From Micromonospora coxensis (GTDB lineage: Bacteria > Actinomycetota > Actinomycetes > Mycobacteriales > Micromonosporaceae), in assembly GCF_900090295.1 (NCBI RefSeq), contig NZ_LT607753.1, positions 1,178,001-1,242,000 on the forward strand: DNA of 64,000 nucleotides, given 5' to 3'. Shown piece by piece: positions 10,192-18,646 of the stretch. The position numbers and the translations under genes are program-made. Positions within the stretch are counted from its first letter, which is position 1; each line of letters starts with the position of its first letter. Below the pieces are notes generated by a model. It saw nothing but the letters and a program-made list of their open reading frames with translations, did no database searches and was not told the origin of the DNA.

Positions 10192-11907
10192 TCAGGGGTT
10201 CATCTCGTAGGCGCCGGAGAGGGCGGTGACCTGGGTCCAGACGCGGGCGGTGCGCTCGGGGTCGGTGACCGGGCGACGGACGTGGGCCAACGCCCAGGCC
10301 GCCTGTTCCTCGCTGGTGGCCGTCTTGCCGTGCAGCTCGGTGGCGTGCCCGGAGAAGTCCCGGACCAGCACGTCGAAGATCTCGTCGAGCAGGTCGGCGT
10401 CGAGGCCGGTCAGCTCGGCCTGCTCCAGGATCAGCTGGCCGTAGACCACCAGCGCGAAGAGCTGCCCGACGGCGAGCAGGAAGTCCAGGTCGCGCTGCTG
10501 CTCCTCGCTCGGGGCGTGCGCGGCGAGCAGCGCCCGGAGCCCGTCGGCCTGCTCGGTGAACCGGGCCACGTTCGGCAGGTGGGCGTAGGCGGCGTACGCG
10601 GCCCGCCAGTCGTGGAAGCGGATCGCGCCGAGGCCCCGGGCCGGGCCCTGCCGGAACAGGAACTCGTCGTCGGCCGGGTCGTGCCGGGTCGGCACCGGCG
10701 GGAACTCGGCCGGGGCGAAGAGGTAGTTCGCCATGAACTTCAGGATCAGGGCCAGGTTGACGTGCACGGTGCCTTCGAGCTTGGGCAGGCCACGGATGTC
10801 CCGGGCGGCCTTGTCGAAGTAGGTGTCCGCCTCGAAGCCCTTGGCGGCGATGACGTCCCAGAGCAGGTCGATCACCTTCTCGCCCTCGGTGGTCACCTTC
10901 ATCTTGGTCATCGGGTTGAACAGCAGGTAGCGGCGGTCGTCCGGCCCGGCCGAGCGGAAGTAGTCCACCGCCCGGTCGCTGAACAGCTTCATCGCCACCA
11001 GGCGCACGTACGCGTCGGTCAGCTCCCGGCGCACGTGCGGGAAGTCGGTGACCCGCCGGCCGTACAGCACCCGGTTGTGGGCGTGGGTGACCGCCTCGAA
11101 CATGGCGTGCTCACAGATGCCGACGGAGGCGGTGCAGAGGTTGAACTTGCCCACGTTGACGGTGTTGAGCGCGGCGTCGAAGGCCGCCTTGCCGGTGTGC
11201 AGCACGTCCTCGGCGCGCACCGGGTAGTCCTCCAGCCGGAACTCGCTGACGAACATCTGCGCGTTGACCACGTTGCGCACCAGCCGGTACGCCGGGTGCC
11301 GGCTGTCGGCGGCGAAGAAGACGTACCCGTCGGGGCCCTCGACGTCGGCGCGGCGGCCGAAGACGGAGACCAGGCCGGCGACGTTGCCGTTGCCGATGTA
11401 GTACTTGCCGCCGGTGGCCCGGAAGCCGCCCGAGCCGTCGGGGGTGAGCAGCATGTCGGTGGAGTAGATGTCGGCGCCGTGGCTGCGCTCGGAGAGGCCG
11501 AAGGCCATCACGTGGCCGGCGTCGAGCAGTTCGGCGGCCCGGGCGCGGGCGGCGGCGTTGTCGCTCTGCCAGACCGGGCCTAGGCCCAGGACGGTGACCT
11601 GCCAGGTGTACCAGTAGCCGAGGCCGTAGAAGCCGAGCACCTCGCTGAGCGCGGCGTTGCGGGCGGTGTCCCAGCGCTTGGCTGGGTCGCCGCCGCCGTC
11701 GGCGGCCGGGGTGCAGAAGGCGGCGAAGAGGCCGGACTTGGCGGCGAAGTCGAGGAAGTCGCCGTACCAGTCGTGCCGGTTGTAGCTGTCGACCAACGCC
11801 TGCTTGCCGCGCTGCTCGAAGAAGTCGACGGTGGCGCGCAGCAGCCGCCGGGACTCGTCGTCGAGGTGGGCGGGGTCGTAGGTGCGGGGGTTCAGCAACA
11901 CGGACAT
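10192..11907 (-). CDS. Acyl-CoA dehydrogenase family flavoprotein
   Basis: 571 residues, start ATG 11907 preceded by GAGGAAGGA. The pattern is that of an acyl-CoA dehydrogenase: an N-terminal helical domain (DFFEQRGKQALVDSYN), the substrate/FAD signature region MAFGLSERSHGADIYSTDM, GGKYYIGNGN, and a long C-terminal helical domain. It is longer than short-chain enzymes of about 380 residues. It probably oxidises an acyl-CoA or related thioester with FAD; the chain length is unknown. The PadR regulator gene lies 14 bp upstream on the same strand, so both form an operon controlled from the palindrome at 12495-12514. Confidence 0.88.
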   Translation of the reverse strand: MSVLLNPRTYDPAHLDDESRRLLRATVDFFEQRGKQALVDSYNRHDWYGDFLDFAAKSGLFAAFCTPAADGGGDPAKRWDTARNAALSEVLGFYGLGYWYTWQVTVLGLGPVWQSDNAAARARAAELLDAGHVMAFGLSERSHGADIYSTDMLLTPDGSGGFRATGGKYYIGNGNVAGLVSVFGRRADVEGPDGYVFFAADSRHPAYRLVRNVVNAQMFVSEFRLEDYPVRAEDVLHTGKAAFDAALNTVNVGKFNLCTASVGICEHAMFEAVTHAHNRVLYGRRVTDFPHVRRELTDAYVRLVAMKLFSDRAVDYFRSAGPDDRRYLLFNPMTKMKVTTEGEKVIDLLWDVIAAKGFEADTYFDKAARDIRGLPKLEGTVHVNLALILKFMANYLFAPAEFPPVPTRHDPADDEFLFRQGPARGLGAIRFHDWRAAYAAYAHLPNVARFTEQADGLRALLAAHAPSEEQQRDLDFLLAVGQLFALVVYGQLILEQAELTGLDADLLDEIFDVLVRDFSGHATELHGKTATSEEQAAWALAHVRRPVTDPERTARVWTQVTALSGAYEMNP

Positions 11908-11921
11908 GGGGGCGTCCTTCC

Positions 11922-12482
11922 TCAGGAGGTGGGGCGGTCGAGGTCGCGCAGGGTGGCCAGGACGTCGTCGAGCCAGGCCAGCACCATCCGCTCGTACGCG
12001 ATGCCGCCGCGCAGCACGACGTGCTGGAGGGCGGCGCGGGCGTCCGGGTCGGTGGCGTCGGGGAAGTCGCGGCGCTCGCCGGCGAGGTAGCGGGCGAGGA
12101 CCGCCTCGTGGTCGACCCGGTAGCGCTCGACCTCGGCGACGAGCGCGGCACGCCCGGCCGGGTCGGCGAAGGCCGCGCCGCGGATCTTGACGGCCAGCTC
12201 GTGCCGGACCGCCTCGGGCTGCACGGGAGCGCGCAGCCACTCGGCGAGGGCGGCCCGCCCGGGCGGCGCGGCGGACCAGCGCCGCTTGTCCGGCCGGCCC
12301 TCCTGCCCGACCTGCTCGGCGGTCACCCAGCCGTCGGTCTCCATCCGCTTGAGCACCCGGTAGATCTGCTGGTGGGTGGCGGTCCAGAACCGGCCGATCG
12401 AGCGGTCGAAGCGCCGGGCCAGCTCGTAGCCGGAGGCCGGCTGCTCCAGCAGGGCGACCAGGATCGCGTGTTCGAGGGCCAT
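11922..12482 (-). CDS. PadR-family transcriptional regulator
   Basis: 186 residues. The N-terminal winged helix (LEHAILVALLEQPASGYELARRFD, then HQQIYRVLKRMETDGWV) is a textbook PadR domain. The C-terminal helical Vir_act-like region gives dimerisation. PadR proteins usually repress detoxification, lipid or phenolic-acid genes and release DNA on ligand binding. A 20-bp palindrome lies 13 bp upstream of its start, so autoregulation with the downstream acyl-CoA dehydrogenase is likely. Confidence 0.92.
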   Translation of the reverse strand: MALEHAILVALLEQPASGYELARRFDRSIGRFWTATHQQIYRVLKRMETDGWVTAEQVGQEGRPDKRRWSAAPPGRAALAEWLRAPVQPEAVRHELAVKIRGAAFADPAGRAALVAEVERYRVDHEAVLARYLAGERRDFPDATDPDARAALQHVVLRGGIAYERMVLAWLDDVLATLRDLDRPTS

Positions 12483-12494
12483 GCCGGCATCCTG

Positions 12495-12514
12495 CTATGC
12501 AACGAGTTGCATAG
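12495..12514. promoter_or_regulatory. PadR operator
   Basis: Perfect palindrome CTATGCAAC-GA-GTTGCATAG immediately upstream of the padR start. It is AT-rich compared with its surroundings. The ATGCAA...TTGCAT arrangement matches PadR-type operators. Confidence 0.8.
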
Positions 12515-12673
12515 GCAAGGTGCCAGGGGCATCCGTCACACGACGACGCCGCGCACCCGACGGGGCCGGATGCGCGGCGTGGACGGCGCGACGTGGCGAG
12601 GACCACCCGCGGCGCAGGTTTGGCGTACGGCACGCCGGGAGACTGTCCTCCGGTGCGAACAGAGGGGAAAACC

Positions 12674-12970
12674 GTGTCCGAGCAGACCCGACCGCAGCCG
12701 CGAACAGCGCCCGCCGGGGTGACCGATCCGCTGCTGTGGCGGCTCGCCGCCGACGTGGCGCAGGCGCACCAGCCGGACCGGACGGGGCGCTGCGACAACC
12801 TGCTCTGCGACCGTCAGGAGTGGCCCTGCGAGGCGGCCAGCAACGCCCGACGGGCCCTGGAGATGTCCGGCCTGGCGGCGGAGGAGCTGCCCGGGCCGCC
12901 CCGGGCGGAGTCGGAGTCGTCCCTGCCCGCCCTGCCGCACCGCCGCTCGCGGACCGCCGAGGCGGCCTGA
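12674..12970 (+). CDS. Small conserved hypothetical protein with Cys-rich motif
   Basis: 98 residues from GTG 12674 (AGGGG upstream). The protein has a Pro/Arg/Thr N-terminus, a helix, and a motif with three cysteines, CDNLLCDRQEWPC (spacing x4, x6), followed by EAASNARRALEMSG. The rest is low complexity. The Cys motif could bind metal but has only three ligands. It looks like a lineage-restricted actinobacterial protein of unknown function. It has no operon partners and lies divergent from padR. Confidence 0.65.
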   Translation: MSEQTRPQPRTAPAGVTDPLLWRLAADVAQAHQPDRTGRCDNLLCDRQEWPCEAASNARRALEMSGLAAEELPGPPRAESESSLPALPHRRSRTAEAA

Positions 12971-13105
12971 TCCCACAGCCGCCGGCCGGGCCGACGCGAC
13001 GCGCGACCGCACCGACCCGGACGGGATCCCCATGGCGCCGACCAGCCGGCGCCCGTCAGGGCAGGCCGGGCACCCTATGGACACCTCCGATGCCGGGTCG
13101 CCCGG

Positions 13106-13969
13106 TCAGGACAGCTCCGCCGCGTCGGCGGTGACGGCCTCCGCGCGCAGGTCCTCCTCCGAGGCGCCGCGCCGCCAGTAGCCGGCGAAGGTCACCCGCC
13201 GCCGGTCCAGGCCACGCTCGGCGACCAGGTGCCGCCGCAGCGCCCGTACGGTCGCCGACTCACCGGCGATCCAGGCGTACGGCAGGCCGGCGGGGAGCCG
13301 GGCGGCGCGGACCGCCTCGACGAGCAGTCCGCTGCCGGGCGGGGTGCTGCCCCGCACCAGCCAGCGCAGCTCCGCGTCGGCGGCGGTCGGCAGCCGGCGG
13401 ATGTCCCCGGCGTCCGGCACCTCGACCCAGGCCCGTACGGACGTGCCGGCGGGCAGCCAGGCGAGGATGCCGGCGAGGGCGGGCAGCGCCGTCTCGTCGG
13501 CGGCGAGCAGCACGTGGTCGGTGTCCGACGGCGGCCGGAAGCAGACGCTGCGGTTGTCCGACGTGGCGGGCCCGAGCAGCACCACCGCGTCCCCGGGACG
13601 GGCCCGGCCGGCCCAGCGCGAGGCGGGGCCGACGTCGCCGTGGTGCACGAAGTCGATGTCCACCTCGGACACCTCCGGACGCTGGGCGCTGATGGTGTAC
13701 GAGCGCATCACCGCCCGCACGCAAGGGTCGGTCGCCCGCCACTGCGCGTACCAGTCCTCGCCGGCGTCGAGCGGCACCACCGGCTCCGGCTGGCCGGGGT
13801 GCGGCAGGAAGAGCGAGACGCTCTGGTCCCGCCCGCCGCCGGCGAAGCCGGCCAGCTCGGGGCCGGTGAGGGTGACCCGGATCAGCGACGCGCCCACCCG
13901 CCGGGTGGAGCGCACCCGCGCCCGGTAGAAGCGGTAGACCAGCGGGGGCGCTACGGTCGCGGTGCCCAC
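13106..13969 (-). CDS. Siderophore-interacting protein (FAD-dependent ferric reductase)
   Basis: 287 residues, start GTG 13969, five bases after the stop of the upstream binding-protein gene. The ferredoxin-reductase-like FAD-binding barrel is visible (RVTLTGPELAGF, the RSYTISAQRPE flavin motif, DFVHHGDVGPASRWAG) and is followed by an SIP-type NAD(P)H domain (VLLAADETALPALAGIL, WIAGESATVRALRRHL, GYWRRG). ViuB/YqjH-type proteins reduce ferric siderophores in the cytosol and release iron. Its position in the same transcription unit as the siderophore-binding lipoprotein, under the iron box at 15058, fits that role. Confidence 0.92.
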   Translation of the reverse strand: MGTATVAPPLVYRFYRARVRSTRRVGASLIRVTLTGPELAGFAGGGRDQSVSLFLPHPGQPEPVVPLDAGEDWYAQWRATDPCVRAVMRSYTISAQRPEVSEVDIDFVHHGDVGPASRWAGRARPGDAVVLLGPATSDNRSVCFRPPSDTDHVLLAADETALPALAGILAWLPAGTSVRAWVEVPDAGDIRRLPTAADAELRWLVRGSTPPGSGLLVEAVRAARLPAGLPYAWIAGESATVRALRRHLVAERGLDRRRVTFAGYWRRGASEEDLRAEAVTADAAELS

Positions 13970-13974
13970 CGGCG

Positions 13975-15006
13975 TCAGCCCAGCCGCTTGGCGGACCGGA
14001 TGGCGGTGGCCAGGTTCTCCAGCAGCGGGGCCGCGCCCGCGTACGAGAAGCGGGGCACCGCGTCCCACGGGGTCACCTGACCGGCGCGGACGGCGGGCAG
14101 CGCCTGCCAGGTCGGCTTGGCGGCCAGGTCCTTGGGCTGCAACGCGGTGGACCGGTTGTCGAGCAGGATCAGGTCGGCCGGGAACTTGCCGGCGTTCTCC
14201 CAGCTCAGGCTCTCGAAGTAGTCGCCGCCGGAGAGCTTCGTCGGCACCACGATGTCCACGCCCAGCTCGGCGAAGTACATCAGGTCGGTGCTGACCTTCG
14301 GGTTGGAGACGTAGAACAGGTCGGGGCTGCCGGAGGCGGCCATCACCCGGATGCCGGGGTTGGCCTGCACCGCCTGCCGGACGGACTCGGCGGCCGCCTC
14401 GAACCGGGCCTTGGCGTCGGTGACCTTCTTGGCGTCCAGGTCCGCGCCGAGGGAGCGGGCCAGTTCGGCGTAGCGCGCGATGGGACGGGTCATCGGCACC
14501 CGGGCGGTGGTGACGGTGACGCTCGGCGCCAGCGCGAGGATCTTGTCCTTGCTCTCGTCCGGGACGTACCAGAACGCGCCGGGGTCGTACATGTGGGTGA
14601 CCAGCAGCTCCGGGCGGAGCCCGGCGTACTTCTCCAGGTTGAACTCGCCCCACACGTTGCCGAGCACGGTCACCTTGTCGACGTCGAGCGCGCCCGCCTG
14701 CGGGTCGAGGGTGCCGTCGGCGCGGGTGGTCTCCCCGAAGACCCCGACGATCTGCGAGTCCAGCCCGAAATCGATCAGTGCGGCGGCCACCCCGGTGAAG
14801 GCGACCACCCGGGTCGGGGTGGCCTTCAGCTCGACCTTCTGGTTGCGGTCGTCGGTGAACGACCAGGGCCCGCTCGCCTTCTTCTCGTCGGCGGAACCGG
14901 CCTTGTCGGCGCCGCCGCAGCCGACCAGGAGGGAGGCGAGGGTGGCACCACCGGCGGCCAGCAGGCCCCGCCGGGAAAGTCCGCGTGCGGACGAGGAAGG
15001 AAGCAT
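13975..15006 (-). CDS. Iron-siderophore ABC transporter substrate-binding lipoprotein
   Basis: 343 residues. The N-terminus has a twin arginine (SRRGLL) and a lipobox LLVGC, so it is a lipoprotein possibly exported by Tat. The mature part is a FepB/FhuD-type cluster A binding protein: RVVAFTGVAAALIDFGL, PELLVTHMYDPGAFWYV, and C-terminal QALPAVRAGQVTPWD. It captures ferric siderophore outside the membrane and delivers it to the divergently encoded permeases (15096-17167) and ATPase (17177). It is transcribed leftwards from the iron box at 15058-15076. Confidence 0.92.
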   Translation of the reverse strand: MLPSSSARGLSRRGLLAAGGATLASLLVGCGGADKAGSADEKKASGPWSFTDDRNQKVELKATPTRVVAFTGVAAALIDFGLDSQIVGVFGETTRADGTLDPQAGALDVDKVTVLGNVWGEFNLEKYAGLRPELLVTHMYDPGAFWYVPDESKDKILALAPSVTVTTARVPMTRPIARYAELARSLGADLDAKKVTDAKARFEAAAESVRQAVQANPGIRVMAASGSPDLFYVSNPKVSTDLMYFAELGVDIVVPTKLSGGDYFESLSWENAGKFPADLILLDNRSTALQPKDLAAKPTWQALPAVRAGQVTPWDAVPRFSYAGAAPLLENLATAIRSAKRLG

Positions 15007-15057
15007 CGTTGACGTCTTTCGATCAGGGGCGGACTGCGGTGATCCGCGATGACGCGG

Positions 15058-15076
15058 TTAGGTTAACCTAACCTAA
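15058..15076. promoter_or_regulatory. Iron box (DtxR/IdeR/DmdR-type operator)
   Basis: TTAGGTTAACCTAACCTAA matches the actinobacterial DtxR/IdeR consensus TTAGGTTAGSCTAACCTAA at 18 of 19 positions, with both TTAGGTTA and TAACCTAA arms intact. It lies 52 bp from the binding-protein start on one side and 20 bp from the permease start on the other. One Fe(II)-bound repressor site can therefore switch off the whole divergent uptake locus. Confidence 0.93.
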
Positions 15077-15095
15077 CCAGCCGTCAAGAGCCGCC

Positions 15096-16145
15096 GTGCG
15101 GTTTCTCCCCACATCGGAGCCGACACTGTCCGTCACCACACTCGTCGACGCGCCGCCCTCGGTGCCGGCCGGCCGTCGTCGCCGGCGGGCCGGGGTGCTC
15201 GCCGCCGGCCTGCTGCTCCTGGTCACCGTCGCCCTGCTCAGCATCGCGGTCGGCGCGCGCCCCCTCTCCCCCGCCGAGGTCTGGCAGGGCCTGGTCTCCG
15301 CCGCCTCCCCCGAGCACGCCGTGGTGCACCGGATGCGCCTGCCCCGGACCCTGCTCGGCCTGCTCGCCGGGGCGGCGCTCGGCACGGCCGGGGCGCTGAT
15401 GCAGGCGCTCACCCGCAACCCGCTCGCCGACCCGGGGCTGCTCGGCATCAACGCGGGCGCGTCGGCCGCGGTCGCCACCGCCGTCGGGCTGCTCGGCGTG
15501 GCCACGGTAGGCGGCTGGATCTGGTTCGCCCTACTCGGCGCCGCCGTCGTCACCGCCCTCGGGTACGCCGTCGGCGGCGGCCGGCGGGCCACGCCCGAGC
15601 GGCTGGCGTTGGCCGGGGCGGCGCTCAACGCGGTGCTCTACTCGTACGTCAGCGCGATGATGCTGCTCGACTCCGCCTCGCTGGACCGGCTGCGGTTCTG
15701 GACGGTCGGCTCGCTGGCCAACGCCGACTTCGGCACCGTGCGTACCGTCGCGCCCTTCATGCTGGCCGGCCTGCTCGCCGGCCTGGCCGGCGCCCGCGCG
15801 CTGAACGCCCTGGCGCTCGGCGACGACGCGGCGCGGGCGCTCGGCGCCCGGCCGGCGCTGGTCCGCGCCGGCGCGATCACCGCCGTCACCCTGCTCTGCG
15901 GCGCGGCGACCGCGGCCTGCGGGCCGATCGTCTTCGTCGGGCTGCTCGTGCCGCACCTGGTCCGGCCGCTGACCGGGCCGGACCTGCGCTGGCTGCTGCC
16001 CGCCTGCGCGCTCTACGCCCCGGTCCTGCTGCTCGGCGCCGACGTGCTGGGCCGGGTGCTCGGCCGCCCCGGCGAACTCCAGGTCGGCCTGGTCACCGCG
16101 ATCCTCGGCGGGCCGCTCTTCCTGCGCCTGGTGGCCCGCCGATGA
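15096..16145 (+). CDS. Iron-siderophore ABC transporter permease (FecCD family), first subunit
   Basis: 349 residues from GTG 15096, only 20 bp from the iron box, so the transcript leader must be very short or absent. FecCD/BtuC features are visible: RLPRTLLGLLAGAALGTAGALMQALTRNPLADPGLLGINAGAS, about nine to ten helices, and the coupling region around GPIVFVGLLVPHLVRPLTGPD. It forms the channel with the second permease, whose start overlaps its stop (ATGA). Confidence 0.94.
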   Translation: MRFLPTSEPTLSVTTLVDAPPSVPAGRRRRRAGVLAAGLLLLVTVALLSIAVGARPLSPAEVWQGLVSAASPEHAVVHRMRLPRTLLGLLAGAALGTAGALMQALTRNPLADPGLLGINAGASAAVATAVGLLGVATVGGWIWFALLGAAVVTALGYAVGGGRRATPERLALAGAALNAVLYSYVSAMMLLDSASLDRLRFWTVGSLANADFGTVRTVAPFMLAGLLAGLAGARALNALALGDDAARALGARPALVRAGAITAVTLLCGAATAACGPIVFVGLLVPHLVRPLTGPDLRWLLPACALYAPVLLLGADVLGRVLGRPGELQVGLVTAILGGPLFLRLVARR

Positions 16146-17167
16146 GCGTGCTGCGGGCCCCGGGCGGCATCTCGCTGCGCTGGCGCGCCCGGTCGCTGGC
16201 CGTCGGCGGCGCCTGCGTGCTGGCCGCCCTCGTCCTCGGGGTGCTCGCCGTCGGCGGCGGCGACTACCCGATGAGCCCGGCCGACGTGCTGCGCACCCTG
16301 ACCGGCGGCGGCACCGCCGCCGAGGAGTTCGTCGTCGGTGAACTGCGGCTGCCCCGGCTGGTCACCGCGCTCGGCGTCGGCGGCGCGCTGGCGCTGGCCG
16401 GCGCGGTGATGCAGTCCCTGCTGCGCAACCCGCTCGCCAGCCCCGACGTGCTCGGCATCACCCAGGGCGCGGCGACCGGGGCGCTGGTCGTGGTCGTCGT
16501 CGGTGGCGGCAGCCTCACCCTGGCCGGCGCGGCGCTGGCCGGTGGAGTCGCCACCGGCCTGCTGATCGGCGCCGTCACCGGCGGGCGCGGACTGGCCGGC
16601 TTCCGGGTCGTGCTGGTCGGCATCGGCGTCACCGCGATCCTCACCGGGTTCAACGGCTGGCTGCTCACCCGCGCCCCACTGATGGACGCCGCCCGGGCGG
16701 TGCTCTGGCTCACCGGCAGCCTGGACGGGCGCGGCTGGGCGCAGGCGCTGCCCCTGCTCGCCGTGCTGGCCACGCTGACCCCGGTGCTGCTCACCGGGGC
16801 GCGGGCGCTGTCCATGGTGGAACTCGGCGACGACACCGCGACCGCCCTGGGCGTGTCGGTGGCCCGGGTCCGGCAGGCGTTGCTCGCAGCGGCGGTGCTG
16901 CTCGCCGCCGTCGGCGCGGCCGCCGCCGGACCGGTCTCGTTCGTCGCGCTCACCGCCCCGCACCTGGCCCGCCGGCTGACCCGCGCCCCGGGGCCGAACC
17001 TGCTGGCCTCGGCGCTGGTCGGGGCGGTGCTGCTGGTCGCCGCCGACCTGATGGCGCAGCGGGCGTTCGCCGACCGGCAACTGCCGGTCGGCGTGGTGAC
17101 CGGCGTGCTGGGCGGGGCGTACCTGGTGTGGTTGCTCGCCGCGCAGCGGCGGGCCGGACGGAGCTGA
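16142..17167 (+). CDS. Iron-siderophore ABC transporter permease (FecCD family), second subunit
   Basis: 341 residues, ATG overlapping the preceding stop. It is paralogous to the first permease: LRLPRLVTALGVGGALALAGAVMQSLLRNPLASPDVLGITQGA, multiple helices, GPVSFVALTAPHLARRLT near the C-terminus. It pairs with the upstream subunit to give the heterodimeric membrane channel of the siderophore importer. The ATPase gene follows 9 bp downstream. Confidence 0.94.
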   Translation: MSVLRAPGGISLRWRARSLAVGGACVLAALVLGVLAVGGGDYPMSPADVLRTLTGGGTAAEEFVVGELRLPRLVTALGVGGALALAGAVMQSLLRNPLASPDVLGITQGAATGALVVVVVGGGSLTLAGAALAGGVATGLLIGAVTGGRGLAGFRVVLVGIGVTAILTGFNGWLLTRAPLMDAARAVLWLTGSLDGRGWAQALPLLAVLATLTPVLLTGARALSMVELGDDTATALGVSVARVRQALLAAAVLLAAVGAAAAGPVSFVALTAPHLARRLTRAPGPNLLASALVGAVLLVAADLMAQRAFADRQLPVGVVTGVLGGAYLVWLLAAQRRAGRS

Positions 17168-17176
17168 GGAGATCAC

Positions 17177-17995
17177 GTGTCGGGAAACCCACGTCTGGGC
17201 GGGGTCGGGCTGACCCTGGCCTACGAGCGGCGGGTCGTCGCCGAGGGGCTGACGGTGGACGTGCCGGACGGCTCGTTCACCGTGGTGATCGGGCCGAACG
17301 CCTGCGGCAAGTCGACCCTGCTGCGCGCCCTGGCCCGTACGCTGCGCCCCCGCGCCGGGACGGTGCTGCTGGACGGGCGGGACATCCACTCCCTGCCGTC
17401 GCGCGCGGTGGCCCGTACCCTCGGGCTGCTGCCGCAGTCGTCGGTCGCGCCGGACGGCATCACGGTGGCCGACCTGGTGGCCCGGGGCCGGTACCCGCAC
17501 CAGGGGCTGCTGCGCCAGTGGTCGGCCGAGGACGAGCGGGTGGTGGCCGAGTCGATGGCCGACACCGGCGTCGCCGACCTGGCCGACCGACCGGTCGACG
17601 AACTCTCCGGGGGGCAGCGGCAGCGGGTCTGGATCGCCATGGCGCTGGCCCAGCGCACCCCGCTGCTGCTGCTCGACGAGCCGACCACCTGGCTGGACAT
17701 CGCCCACCAGGTCGAGGTGCTGGACCTCTGCGCCCGGCTGCACGAACAGGGCCGCACGCTGGTGGCGGTGCTGCACGACCTGCACCAGGCGGCCCGCTAC
17801 GCCACCCACCTGATCGCCATGCGCGACGGCCGGGTGGTGGCCGAGGGCGACCCGCGTGAGGTGGTCACCGTCGAGCTGGTGCGGGAGGTGTTCGGGCTGC
17901 CCTGCCGCATCGTCCCCGACCCGGAGACCGGCACCCCGCTGGTCGTCCCCGTCGCCCGCCCGTCGACCGCCCGGGTGCCCGGGCCACGCCCGTGA
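17177..17995 (+). CDS. Iron-siderophore ABC transporter ATP-binding protein
   Basis: 272 residues from GTG 17177 with a strong GAGGAG site. Walker [11 protein letters not shown]-loop [13 protein letters not shown], signature [18 protein letters not shown], Walker [13 protein letters not shown] and the H-loop [11 protein letters not shown] are all intact. It is of the FepC/FhuC type and energises import through the two permeases. It is the last gene of the rightward iron-regulated operon. Confidence 0.95.
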   Translation: MSGNPRLGGVGLTLAYERRVVAEGLTVDVPDGSFTVVIGPNACGKSTLLRALARTLRPRAGTVLLDGRDIHSLPSRAVARTLGLLPQSSVAPDGITVADLVARGRYPHQGLLRQWSAEDERVVAESMADTGVADLADRPVDELSGGQRQRVWIAMALAQRTPLLLLDEPTTWLDIAHQVEVLDLCARLHEQGRTLVAVLHDLHQAARYATHLIAMRDGRVVAEGDPREVVTVELVREVFGLPCRIVPDPETGTPLVVPVARPSTARVPGPRP

Positions 17996-18055
17996 CGTCC
18001 TGCGCCCTCCCGGCCCGGCCGGAGCAGCCGGCCGCCGGCACCACACGCGGACCGG

Positions 18056-18646
18056 TCAGCTCGGGACGGTGAGGGCGGCGTAGTCGGCGGCGGTCAGCGG
18101 GCCCGGGGAGAGCGAACCGTCGGCCCGGGGCACCCCCAACGGCCGTCCGTCCCGGACGAACGACACCCCGCTGACGTCGTCGCGGGCGTCCAACGTGCAG
18201 ACGACCTGCCCGTACGCCAGCACCTCGTCGGCGCGGCCGGACTCGTCCGCCGGCGGGGCGACCACCACCTCGGCCCGCCCGTCCACCAGCCGGGCCCCGG
18301 TGACGCCGACCGCCCCGGGCAGGGCGCTGCCCAGCCCGGTCTCCCGCTCGGCCGCCGAGGCCCCGGCCAACAGCCGGCGCAGGTGCAGGTCGACGTCGCC
18401 GGCCACGTCGACCTGACGGACCACCCGGACCAGCCGGTCGTCGCGGACCAGGCAGAGCGGCTGCGCCACCCGACCGGCCGCCGGGCTCGCCGCCGCCACC
18501 GACGGCAGGCCCACGCCCGCCGGCGGGCGGACCGCACGGGGCCGGTCCTCGGCGGGCACCCCGCACCCGGCCGTGCCCAGCGCCAGCAGCGCGAGCAGGG
18601 CGGACGCCCTCCGCCACCGGCGGCCGGCGGCGGCGGACCCGGTCAC
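18056..18646 (-). CDS. GerMN-domain lipoprotein (short LpqB-like partner of a two-component system)
   Basis: 196 residues, start GTG 18646 overlapping the kinase stop as GTGA. The signal peptide ends in the lipobox LGTAGC. The mature part holds one GerMN-like domain (HLRRLLAGASAAERETGLGSALP, then ARLVDGRAEVVVAPP), of the kind that binds partners at the cell surface. The order regulator-kinase-GerMN lipoprotein mirrors mtrA-mtrB-lpqB, but LpqB is near 580 residues and has an extra beta-propeller. This is a reduced version that probably modulates the adjacent sensor kinase. Confidence 0.8.
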   Translation of the reverse strand: MTGSAAAGRRWRRASALLALLALGTAGCGVPAEDRPRAVRPPAGVGLPSVAAASPAAGRVAQPLCLVRDDRLVRVVRQVDVAGDVDLHLRRLLAGASAAERETGLGSALPGAVGVTGARLVDGRAEVVVAPPADESGRADEVLAYGQVVCTLDARDDVSGVSFVRDGRPLGVPRADGSLSPGPLTAADYAALTVPS

